Shown: positions 31,515 to 39,191 of the stretch, piece after piece | Numbering within the stretch: the stretch's first letter is position 1 | Layout: the number at the start of each line of letters is the position of its first letter | Assembly: GCA_900543875.1 (NCBI GenBank) | Contig: UQSV01000006.1 | Coordinates: forward strand, 1 to 40,555 | Direction of reading: 5' to 3' | Source of the DNA: an uncultured Coriobacteriaceae bacterium | GTDB taxonomy: Bacteria > Actinomycetota > Coriobacteriia > Coriobacteriales > Atopobiaceae | DNA length: 40,555 bases | Translations under genes and position numbers: made by a program | Notes under the pieces: model-generated | What the model saw: only the letters and a program-made list of their open reading frames with translations | Database searches by the model: none | What the model was told of the DNA's origin: nothing

Positions 31515-33145
31515 TGGCAGACAAGATCAGCTCCGACGTGATTATGCGCACGCTGCGCGAGCAGCTGTCGCAGATCAACGCCACGGTTGATGAGCAGGAA
31601 GCGTCTGTCGTCACCGAGGTGGGAGACGGCATCGCGCACATCTCCGGCCTCAAGAGCGCCATGGCTGGCGAGCTGCTGCAGTTCACCAGCTCCGTGTCGG
31701 GCAAGAGCGTCTTTGGCCTGGCCCAGAACCTCGACGAGTCCGAGGTCGGCGCCGTTCTGTTCGGTGACGTCGATGCTATCAAGGAGGGCGACGAGGTCCG
31801 CACCACGGGCCGCGTCATGGACATCCCCGTGGGCCGCGCCATGCTCGGCCGCGTGGTGAACCCCCTTGGCCAGCCCATCGACGGCCGTGGCCCCATCGAC
31901 ACGACCGATCGTCGCCCCATCGAGTTCAAGGCCCCCGGCATTATGGAGCGCCAGCCGGTCTGCGAGCCCGTCCAGACGGGCCTGCTCGCCGTCGACGCGA
32001 TGGTACCCATCGGACGCGGCCAGCGTGAGCTCATCATCGGCGACCGCAAGACCGGCAAGACGGCCATCGCCATCGACGCCATCGTCAACCAGGCCAAGAC
32101 CGACATGGTCTGCGTCTACGTTGCCATTGGCCAGAAGGCTTCCACCGTCGCCGCCATCAAGGGCACGCTGAAGGCCCACGGCGTCCTCGACAAGACGGTC
32201 ATCGTCGCCGCCACCGCCGCCGACTCCGCGCCCATGCAGTACATCGCCCCCATGGCCGGCGCTGCCATCGGTGAGTACTTCATGTACAACGACGCCAACG
32301 GCAACCCAGCCGATGCCACGCACCCCGGCGGCCACGCTCTCGTCATCTATGACGACCTGTCCAAGCAGGCAGTGGCCTATCGTCAGATGTCGCTTACGCT
32401 GCACCGTCCGCCCGGACGCGAGGCCTACCCCGGCGACATCTTCTACCTGCACTCTCGTCTGCTCGAGCGTGCCTGCAAGCTCTCCGACGCCAACGGCGGC
32501 GGCTCGCTCACGGCGCTCCCGATCATCGAGACGCAGGAGGGTGACGTCTCGGCCTACATTCCCACCAACGTGATTTCCATCACGGACGGTCAGATCTACC
32601 TGCAGTCCAACCTGTTCTTCCAGGGCCAGCGCCCTGCTGTCGACGTGGGCATCTCCGTGTCCCGAGTCGGTGGCGACGCTCAGCTCAAGGCCATGAAGCA
32701 GGTTGCCGGTACGCTGCGACTCGACCTCGCCAGCTATGCCGAGAAGCAGGCCTTCGCGCAGTTCGGTTCCGACCTTGACGCCTCGACACAGTACCAGCTG
32801 TCCCACGGCGCCCGCATGACGGAGCTCCTCAAGCAGCCGCGCTACGCCGCTCTCGACGTCGCCGACCAGATCATCGTGCTGTTCGCCGGCAAGGAGGGCT
32901 ACCTCGACGACCTCGACGTCGACCAGGTCTGCACCTTCCGCAACGAGCTGGCCACCTACATGCAGGAGCGTCACGAGGCGCTTCGTCGCGAGGTCCGTGG
33001 CGGCAAGATCTCTGACAACACCGCTGAGCGCCTGAAGGGTCACATCGCCAGCTTCAAGAAGCAGTTCCTCCTCCAGCACCCGAGGAAGGCAGATCTTGAG
33101 GCCGAGGCCGCGCTGACCGCTTCGGACGACCAGGGGAAGGCGTAA
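31514..33145 (+). CDS. atpA: F-type ATP synthase subunit alpha
   Basis: Subunit alpha, 543 residues, is the non-catalytic nucleotide-binding F1 subunit. The N-terminal stalk-binding helix (1-25) and beta-barrel are followed by Walker A GDRKTGKT (176-183), VCVYVAIGQK, the VIYDDLSKQAVAYRQMSL segment (Walker B region), RPPGREAYPGDIFYLHSRLLER and the signature PAVDVGISVSRVGGDAQ. The extra 30 or so C-terminal residues (HPRKADLEAEAALTASDDQ) are common in actinobacteria. It begins with ATG inside the atpH stop (TAATG), with GTGAGGA upstream. Confidence 0.98.
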   Translation: MADKISSDVIMRTLREQLSQINATVDEQEASVVTEVGDGIAHISGLKSAMAGELLQFTSSVSGKSVFGLAQNLDESEVGAVLFGDVDAIKEGDEVRTTGRVMDIPVGRAMLGRVVNPLGQPIDGRGPIDTTDRRPIEFKAPGIMERQPVCEPVQTGLLAVDAMVPIGRGQRELIIGDRKTGKTAIAIDAIVNQAKTDMVCVYVAIGQKASTVAAIKGTLKAHGVLDKTVIVAATAADSAPMQYIAPMAGAAIGEYFMYNDANGNPADATHPGGHALVIYDDLSKQAVAYRQMSLTLHRPPGREAYPGDIFYLHSRLLERACKLSDANGGGSLTALPIIETQEGDVSAYIPTNVISITDGQIYLQSNLFFQGQRPAVDVGISVSRVGGDAQLKAMKQVAGTLRLDLASYAEKQAFAQFGSDLDASTQYQLSHGARMTELLKQPRYAALDVADQIIVLFAGKEGYLDDLDVDQVCTFRNELATYMQERHEALRREVRGGKISDNTAERLKGHIASFKKQFLLQHPRKADLEAEAALTASDDQGKA

Positions 33146-33156
33146 GGCATCGGCCC

Positions 33157-34071
33157 ATGTCGAATCTCCGCGAAATTCAGAGGCGCATCTCGTCGGTCAA
33201 GGCGACCATGCAGATCACGCGCACCATGGAGATGGTCTCCACGGCGAAGATCCGTCGCGCGCTTGAGCGTGCGGAGGAGGCCGAGCCGTACAAGGACGCC
33301 ATCAGCCGCATGATGGGTGCCGTCGTGGGCGCAAGCCTCGACGAGCGTCAGCCGCTGCTCGCCAAGCATGCCGAGGAGAAGAGGGTTCTCTTCATCGTCA
33401 TCGCTTCGGACCGCGGCCTTGCCGGTGGCTTCAACGTGCAGCCCCAGCGCGACGTGCAGCGCAAGATCGACGCGCTCAAGGCGAAGGGCGTGAGCTACGA
33501 GGTCATCACCGGTGGCCGCAAGCCCACGGACTTCTTCAAGTACCGCGGCGTCGAGCCGACCATCTCGTTCACCGGGACCTCATCTGAGCCCACGATGGAC
33601 CAGGCCGACCAGATTGCCACGTACGTGATGGACTCCTACGCCAAGGGCTCCATCGACCGCGTCGAGCTCATCTACTGGCACGCCAAGAACCGCGTCGAGC
33701 AGACGCTCGTCAACGAGCAGCTGCTGCCGATCAACCCGGACGCCTTCAAGATGCCCAACGAGCCGCGCAACCCCGAGGCCATGAGCACGCTCGGGCACGA
33801 CCTCAACAGTCCGTTCGAGTTCGAGCCCTCCGCCTCCGAGGTGCTTGGCTACCTGATCCCGGCCTATGTCCGCACCGTCATCTTCCACGCGATGCTTGAC
33901 TCTGCGGCGGCCGAGCATGGCGCACGCCGTCGCGCCATGCACTCGGCGACTGAGAACGCCGAGGAAGTCATCACCAACCTGAGCCGCACGTACAACCGCG
34001 TGAGGCAGGGCTCCATTACCACGGAGCTCAACGAGATCATCGGCGGCGCGTCCGCATTGGAGGACAACTGA
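33157..34071 (+). CDS. atpG: F-type ATP synthase subunit gamma
   Basis: Subunit gamma, 304 residues, is the central rotor shaft. The N-terminal helix REIQRRISSVKATMQITRTMEMVSTAKIRRA and the C-terminal helix ARRRAMHSATENAEEVITNLSRTYNRVRQGSITTELNEIIGGASAL are strongly conserved. The globular part has ASDRGLAGGFNV. Length is about 15 residues above E. coli. It starts 11 bases after atpA and its TGA overlaps the atpD ATG. Confidence 0.97.
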   Translation: MSNLREIQRRISSVKATMQITRTMEMVSTAKIRRALERAEEAEPYKDAISRMMGAVVGASLDERQPLLAKHAEEKRVLFIVIASDRGLAGGFNVQPQRDVQRKIDALKAKGVSYEVITGGRKPTDFFKYRGVEPTISFTGTSSEPTMDQADQIATYVMDSYAKGSIDRVELIYWHAKNRVEQTLVNEQLLPINPDAFKMPNEPRNPEAMSTLGHDLNSPFEFEPSASEVLGYLIPAYVRTVIFHAMLDSAAAEHGARRRAMHSATENAEEVITNLSRTYNRVRQGSITTELNEIIGGASALEDN

Positions 34072-35552
34072 TGGCACAAACCACTGAGAAGCGCACGGTG
34101 CTTGAGGAGGCCGCCCTCGACTACATGAGGCGCGGCGCTGGCGATGGCACCATCATCCGCATCGTGGGTTCCATCGTCGACGTCAAGTTCGACGACAAGG
34201 TCCCCGCGATCTACAACGCTCTTGTCGTCAAGGGCGAGACGCCCATTGGCGCAATCAACGTGACCCTCGAGGTCGAGAGCGAGCTGCCGGGCAACGTCGT
34301 CCGCTGCGTCGCCATGGAGTCCACGGACGGCCTGCAGCGTGGCCTGCGCGTCCACGACACCGGCGCGCCCATGATGATGCCCGTTGGCGAGGCCACCCTC
34401 GGCCGCGTGTGGAACGTCGCCGGCAAGCCGGTCGACGGCGCCCCCATCCCCGAGAGCGTCCAGTACTACCCGATCCACCGTCCGGCCCCACAGTTCCAGG
34501 ACATCACGACCCAGACCGAGATCTTCGAGACCGGCATCAAGGCCATCGACCTTCTCGAGCCCTACGTCCGCGGCGGCAAGACCGGCCTGTTCGGCGGCGC
34601 CGGCGTTGGCAAGACGGTCCTGATCCAGGAGCTCATCAACAACCTCGCCCAGGAGCACGGCGGCACCTCGGTGTTCACCGGCGTCGGCGAGCGCACCCGT
34701 GAGGGCACCGACCTTTACCTCGAGATGAGCGAGTCCGGCGTCATCAACAAGACCTGCCTGGTCTACGGCCAGATGAACGAGCCGCCCGGAGCCCGTCTGC
34801 GCGTCGGCCTCGCCGGCCTCACCGCCGCCGAGTACTTCCGCGACTCCGGCCAGGACGTGCTGCTGTTCATCGACAACATCTTCCGTTTCTCCCAGGCCGG
34901 CTCCGAGGTCTCCGCACTGCTCGGCCGCATGCCGTCCGCCGTTGGCTACCAGCCCACGCTGGCAACCGAGATGGGCGATCTGCAGGAGCGCATCACCTCG
35001 ACGCGCGAGGGCTCGATCACCTCGGTTCAGGCCGTCTACGTCCCCGCAGACGACCTCACCGACCCGGCCCCTGCCACGACGTTCACGCACCTCGACGCCA
35101 CCACGGTTCTGTCGCGTAACATCGCCTCGCTGGGCATCTACCCGGCCGTCGACCCGCTGGGCAGCTCGTCCGACGCCCTCGACCCCTCGATCGTCGGCGA
35201 GGAGCACTACCGCGTGGCCACCGCCGTGCAGGAGCTTCTGCAGGAGTACACCGACCTCCAGGACATCATCGCGATTCTCGGCATGGACGAGCTCTCCGAG
35301 GAGCAGCGCCTCGTCGTCGACCGCGCCCGTAAGGTCCAGCAGTTCCTCTCGCAGTCGTTCCACGTTGCCGAGAAGTTCACGGGCAACCCCGGCTGCTACG
35401 TGCGCATCGAGGACACCGTCCGCTCCTTCGCCGCCATCATCGACGGCGAGTGCGATGACATCCCCGAGCAGGCGTTCCGCTTTGCCGGCACCATCGATGA
35501 CGTGCGCCAGCGTGCCGCCAAGATGGCCGCCGACGAGGCCAAGGCCGAGTAG
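34071..35552 (+). CDS. atpD: F-type ATP synthase subunit beta
   Basis: The catalytic F1 subunit, 493 residues. Walker A GGAGVGKT (175-182), the catalytic Glu in GVGERTREGTD, VYGQMNEPPGAR, Walker B VLLFIDNIFRF and DELSEEQ are all visible. The core barrel begins at GTIIRIVGSIVDVKF (26-40), so about 25 residues (QTTEKRTVLEEAALDYMRRG) precede the usual start. The first ATG is well supported: it overlaps the atpG stop (TGATG) and has GGAGG seven bases upstream. Confidence 0.98.
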   Translation: MAQTTEKRTVLEEAALDYMRRGAGDGTIIRIVGSIVDVKFDDKVPAIYNALVVKGETPIGAINVTLEVESELPGNVVRCVAMESTDGLQRGLRVHDTGAPMMMPVGEATLGRVWNVAGKPVDGAPIPESVQYYPIHRPAPQFQDITTQTEIFETGIKAIDLLEPYVRGGKTGLFGGAGVGKTVLIQELINNLAQEHGGTSVFTGVGERTREGTDLYLEMSESGVINKTCLVYGQMNEPPGARLRVGLAGLTAAEYFRDSGQDVLLFIDNIFRFSQAGSEVSALLGRMPSAVGYQPTLATEMGDLQERITSTREGSITSVQAVYVPADDLTDPAPATTFTHLDATTVLSRNIASLGIYPAVDPLGSSSDALDPSIVGEEHYRVATAVQELLQEYTDLQDIIAILGMDELSEEQRLVVDRARKVQQFLSQSFHVAEKFTGNPGCYVRIEDTVRSFAAIIDGECDDIPEQAFRFAGTIDDVRQRAAKMAADEAKAE

Positions 35553-35563
35553 GGAAGGCACGG

Positions 35564-35992
35564 ATGGCGTATCTAACCTGCAAGTTCGTGAGGCCTGACA
35601 AGCAGCTCTTCGAGGGCAAGTGCGCCTCGATGACGCTCGTCACCTACTCGGGCGAGCTTGGCGTGCTTCCCGGTCACGCCTCAGAGATCTGCGCTCTGGG
35701 CGACGGCGTGGTGCGCATCAAGAGGCTTGAGGAGGATGACGGCGGCGAGCGCGACGTCGTGGTTTCCGGCGGCTACGCCGAGATCTGTAATGACGTCGTC
35801 GTGATCATCGCCGACCACGCTCGCGCCACTGACGACATCGAGGTCGAGACGGTTCGCCGCACCCACGATGCCGCCCGCGACAAGCGCGACTCCCTGGCCG
35901 AGGACGACCACCAGCGCGCCTACTACGAGAATAAGATGGCCTGGTGCGATCTTCTTCTAAAGGAGGCTGGCGCGTCCTCGTCAGCCGAGTAG
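35564..35992 (+). CDS. atpC: F-type ATP synthase subunit epsilon
   Basis: Subunit epsilon, 142 residues, couples the rotor to F1 and can inhibit hydrolysis. The N-terminal beta sandwich has the typical LTCKFVRPDKQLFEGKCASM start and the GELGVLPGHA motif, VVSGGYAEICNDVVVIIADHA follows, and the C-terminal helical hairpin (90-135) is Arg/Glu/Asp-rich. It starts 11 bases after atpD and ends the operon. A hairpin without T-run follows in the murA leader, so some transcription may pass into murA. Confidence 0.95.
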   Translation: MAYLTCKFVRPDKQLFEGKCASMTLVTYSGELGVLPGHASEICALGDGVVRIKRLEEDDGGERDVVVSGGYAEICNDVVVIIADHARATDDIEVETVRRTHDAARDKRDSLAEDDHQRAYYENKMAWCDLLLKEAGASSSAE

Positions 35993-36057
35993 CGGCTCGT
36001 CTACAATTAAGCGTTGGATAGACCCAGGTGGGTGTCCGCTAGCCGGGCGCCCACCTG
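35978..36057 (+). promoter_or_regulatory. possible murA promoter and leader hairpin
   Basis: TCGTCA (35978-35983), an 18-bp spacer and TACAAT (36002-36007) overlap the end of atpC. A hairpin CAGGTGGG/CCCACCTG (36025-36057) follows, with inner pairing and no T-run, about 27 bases before murA. It could be a weak atp terminator or a murA attenuator. Confidence 0.4.
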
Positions 36058-36084
36058 CTCATATGCAATGGGATCGGGAGGAAC

Positions 36085-37365
36085 ATGGACGTCATCAAGG
36101 TAGAGGGCGGCTTGCCCATCCACGGCGAGGTTACCGTCGAGGGTGCCAAGAACTCCGCGCTCAAGCTCATGGCTGCCACGATTATGGCCCCTGGCGTCAA
36201 CACGCTTACCAACGTGCCCAACATTTCCGACGTACACGTCATGGGCAAGGTTCTCAAGCGCCTCGGCGCAACCATCGAGGTGGTCGACGAGCACACGCTC
36301 GTGATCGACACCACCAACGTCAACAACTGGGAGACGCCCTACGAGCTCGTGGCGAAGATGCGCGCCTCCACCGCCGTCATGGGCCCGCTGCTTGCCCGCT
36401 TCGGCAAGGCCGTCGTGGCCATGCCGGGCGGCTGCAACATCGGCGCTCGCAAGATCGACCTGCACATCCTCGGCCTCGAGGCCCTGGGCGTCGAGTTCGA
36501 GGTTGCTCACGGCAACATCCACGCCAGCGCGCCCAACGGCGTCATCGGCACCACTGTCACACTCGAGTTCGCGAGCGTCGGCGCCACCGAGAACCTCATC
36601 ATGGCCTCGGTCCATGCGAAGGGCACCACGGTCATCGACAATGCCGCCCGCGAGCCCGAGATCGTTGACCTTGCCAACATGCTCAACGAGATGGGCGCCA
36701 AGGTTCGTGGCGCCGGCACTCCGGTCATCGAGATTGAGGGCGTCTCCGAGCTGCACCCCGTCACCCACGCCGTCGTGGGCGACCGCATCGAGGCCGGCAC
36801 GTTCATCGCCGCGGCTGCCATGGCCGGCGGCCCCGTCCGCGTTCGCGGCTTCAACCCCGATCACCTTGGCCTCGTCCTCAAAAAGTACGAGGCCATGGGC
36901 GTCAAGATCGAGCGCGAGCCCGATGGCGTTATCGCCTCGAGCGAGGGTCGTCTCAAGTCCGTCGACATCCAGACGCTGCCCTTCCCGGGCTTCCCCACCG
37001 ACATGCAGGCGCAGACCATGGCGATGCTCTCCCTGGCAGACGGCCAGTGCGTCATCACCGAGAACGTCTTCGAGAACCGCTTCATGTTCGCCGGCGAGAT
37101 CGCGCGCATGGGAGCCGACATCCGCATCGAGGGGCACCACGCCATCGTTCGCGGCGTGGAGCGCCTTTCCGGAGCTCAGGTTGAGTCGCCCGAGCTGCGC
37201 GGCGGCGCCTCGCTCGTGCTCGCGGGCCTCGTGGCAGAAGGGGAGACCACGGTCTCGAACATCTACCACATCGAGCGCGGCTACGAGCGCTTCGTCGAGA
37301 AGCTGCGCGGCCTGGGCGCCAACGTCTGGCGCGACACCGTGCCCGACGTCTCGGTCGAGGACTAG
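36085..37365 (+). CDS. murA: UDP-N-acetylglucosamine 1-carboxyvinyltransferase
   Basis: MurA, 426 residues, transfers enolpyruvate from PEP to UDP-GlcNAc, the first committed step of peptidoglycan synthesis in the cytosol. K22 and N23 in EGAKNSALKLMAA, the catalytic cysteine in MPGGCNIGARKIDLH (C117, the fosfomycin target residue), APNGVIGTTV, the DRIEAGTFIAAAA segment and PFPGFPTDMQAQ match the family. CGGGAGGAAC precedes the ATG. Placement directly after atpC is known in several Gram-positives. Confidence 0.97.
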   Translation: MDVIKVEGGLPIHGEVTVEGAKNSALKLMAATIMAPGVNTLTNVPNISDVHVMGKVLKRLGATIEVVDEHTLVIDTTNVNNWETPYELVAKMRASTAVMGPLLARFGKAVVAMPGGCNIGARKIDLHILGLEALGVEFEVAHGNIHASAPNGVIGTTVTLEFASVGATENLIMASVHAKGTTVIDNAAREPEIVDLANMLNEMGAKVRGAGTPVIEIEGVSELHPVTHAVVGDRIEAGTFIAAAAMAGGPVRVRGFNPDHLGLVLKKYEAMGVKIEREPDGVIASSEGRLKSVDIQTLPFPGFPTDMQAQTMAMLSLADGQCVITENVFENRFMFAGEIARMGADIRIEGHHAIVRGVERLSGAQVESPELRGGASLVLAGLVAEGETTVSNIYHIERGYERFVEKLRGLGANVWRDTVPDVSVED

Positions 37366-37367
37366 CC

Positions 37368-37553
37368 TTGTTTGGCTCTGCTAAAGACCCCGGAACCACA
37401 GGGTTCTACGACTGCGACCGCACGACCTCGGGCTCCACGTACCACGAGCGCATGGTCCGCAGGCGCATGCGCAGGCGCTCCGTCCTCACTGCGGCGGTTG
37501 TCGCCGCCATCGTCGTCGTGCTCGCCTGCGTTTTTCTCGCCCTTCGGCGCTAA
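37368..37553 (+). CDS. small single-span membrane protein
   Basis: A possible 61-residue protein beginning with TTG two bases after the murA stop, so coupling is likely. A polar N-terminus (FGSAKDPGTTGFYDCDRTT) is followed by a strongly basic patch (MVRRRMRRRS, 29-38) and one hydrophobic span (VLTAAVVAAIVVVLACVFLAL, 39-59). The basic patch should stay inside. No separate ribosome site is obvious. I do not recognise the family; the frame could be accidental, although its basic-then-hydrophobic order is coherent. Confidence 0.45.
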   Translation: MFGSAKDPGTTGFYDCDRTTSGSTYHERMVRRRMRRRSVLTAAVVAAIVVVLACVFLALRR

Positions 37554-37567
37554 GGCGCAGTGTAAAC

Positions 37568-37581
37568 TAAAGCTAACTTTA
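37568..37581. promoter_or_regulatory. candidate operator of the DtxR/MntR-type regulator
   Basis: TAAAGCTAACTTTA is a 14-bp near-palindrome (arms TAAAG/CTTTA) within a short A/T-rich patch, 38 bases before the regulator gene. It resembles the alternating TTAG/CTAA style of DtxR-family boxes and suggests autoregulation. Confidence 0.45.
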
Positions 37582-37619
37582 ATCGCAGGCTGTGCCTGCC
37601 AGGTATGGAGGTCCGCATC

Positions 37620-38039
37620 ATGAAGGCAAAGAACGAGGGTCACGCCCTCACGAACGCGGGCGAGGACTACCTCGAGGCCATCTACTGCCTCATCCTTGAG
37701 CACCCCGGCGACGACTCGGTCCGCTCGGTCGACGTCTCCGAACGACTCGACGTCACCAAGGCGAGCGTCAACAAGGCGCTCTCCTCGCTCAAGGATGGCG
37801 GCTTCGTCGACCAGACCCATTACGGCCGCGTTAAGCTCACCGAGGCCGGCCGCGGGTATGCCGCGGAGGTCTGGCGCCGTCACCGCATGCTGCGCACGTT
37901 CCTCACCGTCGAGCTTGGCGTCGACGAGGAGGTGGCAGACGAGGAGGCCTGCCTCATGGAGCATGCCCTCTCCGCAGACACCTCGCGTCGTCTGCTCGAG
38001 TATCTCGAGCGTCAGGGTGTCACCATCGACAAGGAATAG
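37620..38039 (+). CDS. DtxR/MntR-family metal-dependent regulator
   Basis: A 139-residue regulator with an N-terminal winged helix (10-70, helix-turn-helix SVDVSERLDVTKASVNKALSSL) and a dimer/metal domain (75-139), without the SH3-like domain of DtxR. Metal ligands can be aligned: D16 and E19 (EDYLEAIY) as in MntR, H88 (WRRHRML), and C111, E114, H115 (ACLMEH) as in DtxR, where MntR has Glu for Cys. The site therefore looks like a mix of manganese and iron types. GGAGGT seven bases upstream decides ATG 37620. No metal transporter is next to it. Confidence 0.9.
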   Translation: MKAKNEGHALTNAGEDYLEAIYCLILEHPGDDSVRSVDVSERLDVTKASVNKALSSLKDGGFVDQTHYGRVKLTEAGRGYAAEVWRRHRMLRTFLTVELGVDEEVADEEACLMEHALSADTSRRLLEYLERQGVTIDKE

Positions 38040-38063
38040 TTAGGCTTTTAATCGCTTAAGCGG

Positions 38064-38105
38064 GAGCGCCGTGCGGACTTTTCGCGTCTGCGCGGCGCTC
38101 TTTCT
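38064..38105 (+). terminator. intrinsic terminator after the metal regulator
   Basis: GAGCGCCG-T-GC...GAC pairs with GTC...GC-G-CGGCGCTC around TTTTCGC, followed by TTTCT. Confidence 0.8.
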
Positions 38106-38220
38106 ATGTAGACGACCCTTTTTGTACCGCGGGCGGGTACTATCGCAAAGTTGAACGCATATGCGTATTCAAGTTCCCGGCGCGAACCTGCGCTCGGGGT
38201 AAACCGTTGAATGGAGCATC

Positions 38221-39108
38221 GTGAAGGCAGTCATCCCCGCCGCCGGACTCGGCACCCGTTTTCTCCCGGCCACCAAGGCCGTTCCCAAGGAGCTTCTCCC
38301 CGTCCAGGGTCTCCCCGTCATCCAGCAGGTCGTCGAGGAGGCGCTCGCCGTCGACGGCGTTGACGGCGTCGTAATCGTCAACTCGCACGACAAGCCTGCC
38401 ATCGAGCGTCACTTTGCCGCCGACGACGAGCTCGAGCAGACCCTGCTCGGCCGCGGCAAGGACAGCCTGGCCAGCTCGGTGCGTCACGCCTCCGAGCTCC
38501 CGGTCTCCTTCGTCTATCAGGACGAGGCCAAGGGCCTGGGCCACGCGGTGCTGCAGGCTGCCCCCCAGATGGACGAGGACCCGTTCCTCATCCTGCTGGG
38601 CGACTACTTCGTGCCCGGCCACGACATGTGCCGCCGCATGAAGGCCGTCTCCGACGAGCACAACGGCGCCTCCGTGATCGCCGTCGCCGCAGTGCCGGCC
38701 GACCAGGTCTCGCGCTACGGCATCATCGCCGGCGACTGCATCACCGAGGGCGATCCCGAGCAGCCCGGCTCCGTCTGGCGCATCTCCGGCCTGGTCGAGA
38801 AGCCCGCTCCCGAGGATGCCCCCAGCCACCTGTTCATCGTGGGCCGCTACCTGCTCTCGCCGCGCATCATGGACCTTCTCGCCACGCAGGGTCCCGGTGC
38901 CGGCAACGAGATTCAGCTCACCGACGCCATGGTGCGCCTCCTCGAGTCCGAGGAGATGTACGCTCTTGTCGTCGACGTCGACGAGGGCCGCGACACCGGT
39001 ACCCCCGCTGCCTGGGCAGGCGTGTGCGCCAGGGCCGCTCTCGAGGACCCCGCCACGCGCGAGGCCTTCATCGAGGCTCTTGGCGGCGCTGCCGATCTCA
39101 TTCGATAG
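38221..39108 (+). CDS. galU: UTP-glucose-1-phosphate uridylyltransferase
   Basis: GalU, 295 residues, makes UDP-glucose for glycolipids, teichoic-acid-type polymers and capsule. The nucleotide loop GLGTRFLPATKAVPKELLP (10-28), QDEAKGLGHAV, LLGDYFV, the substrate lysine in SGLVEKPAPE and YLLSPRIMDLL are intact. The start is a GTG with GGAG four bases upstream. The upstream 100 bases are more A/T-rich and contain a GTACC/GGTAC inverted pair (38124-38140) overlapping TACTAT, possibly its promoter. A terminator follows. Confidence 0.96.
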   Translation: MKAVIPAAGLGTRFLPATKAVPKELLPVQGLPVIQQVVEEALAVDGVDGVVIVNSHDKPAIERHFAADDELEQTLLGRGKDSLASSVRHASELPVSFVYQDEAKGLGHAVLQAAPQMDEDPFLILLGDYFVPGHDMCRRMKAVSDEHNGASVIAVAAVPADQVSRYGIIAGDCITEGDPEQPGSVWRISGLVEKPAPEDAPSHLFIVGRYLLSPRIMDLLATQGPGAGNEIQLTDAMVRLLESEEMYALVVDVDEGRDTGTPAAWAGVCARAALEDPATREAFIEALGGAADLIR

Positions 39109-39129
39109 CTCCGGCTCCACATGTGACCC

Positions 39130-39165
39130 ACGCCCCGCGGACCCAGGAGCCCGCGGGGCGTTTTT
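39130..39165 (+). terminator. intrinsic terminator after galU
   Basis: CGCCCCGCGG (39131-39140) and CCGCGGGGCG (39151-39160) are perfect arms around ten bases, followed by TTTTT. Confidence 0.92.
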
Positions 39166-39191
39166 GTGCCCGATTCCTGGAGGATGCATCT

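Noticed and set aside
31511..35561. Long minus-strand open frames (522 and 565 codons) opposite atpA and atpD
   Set aside because: Same mirror effect; atpA and atpD are unmistakable and fill these positions.
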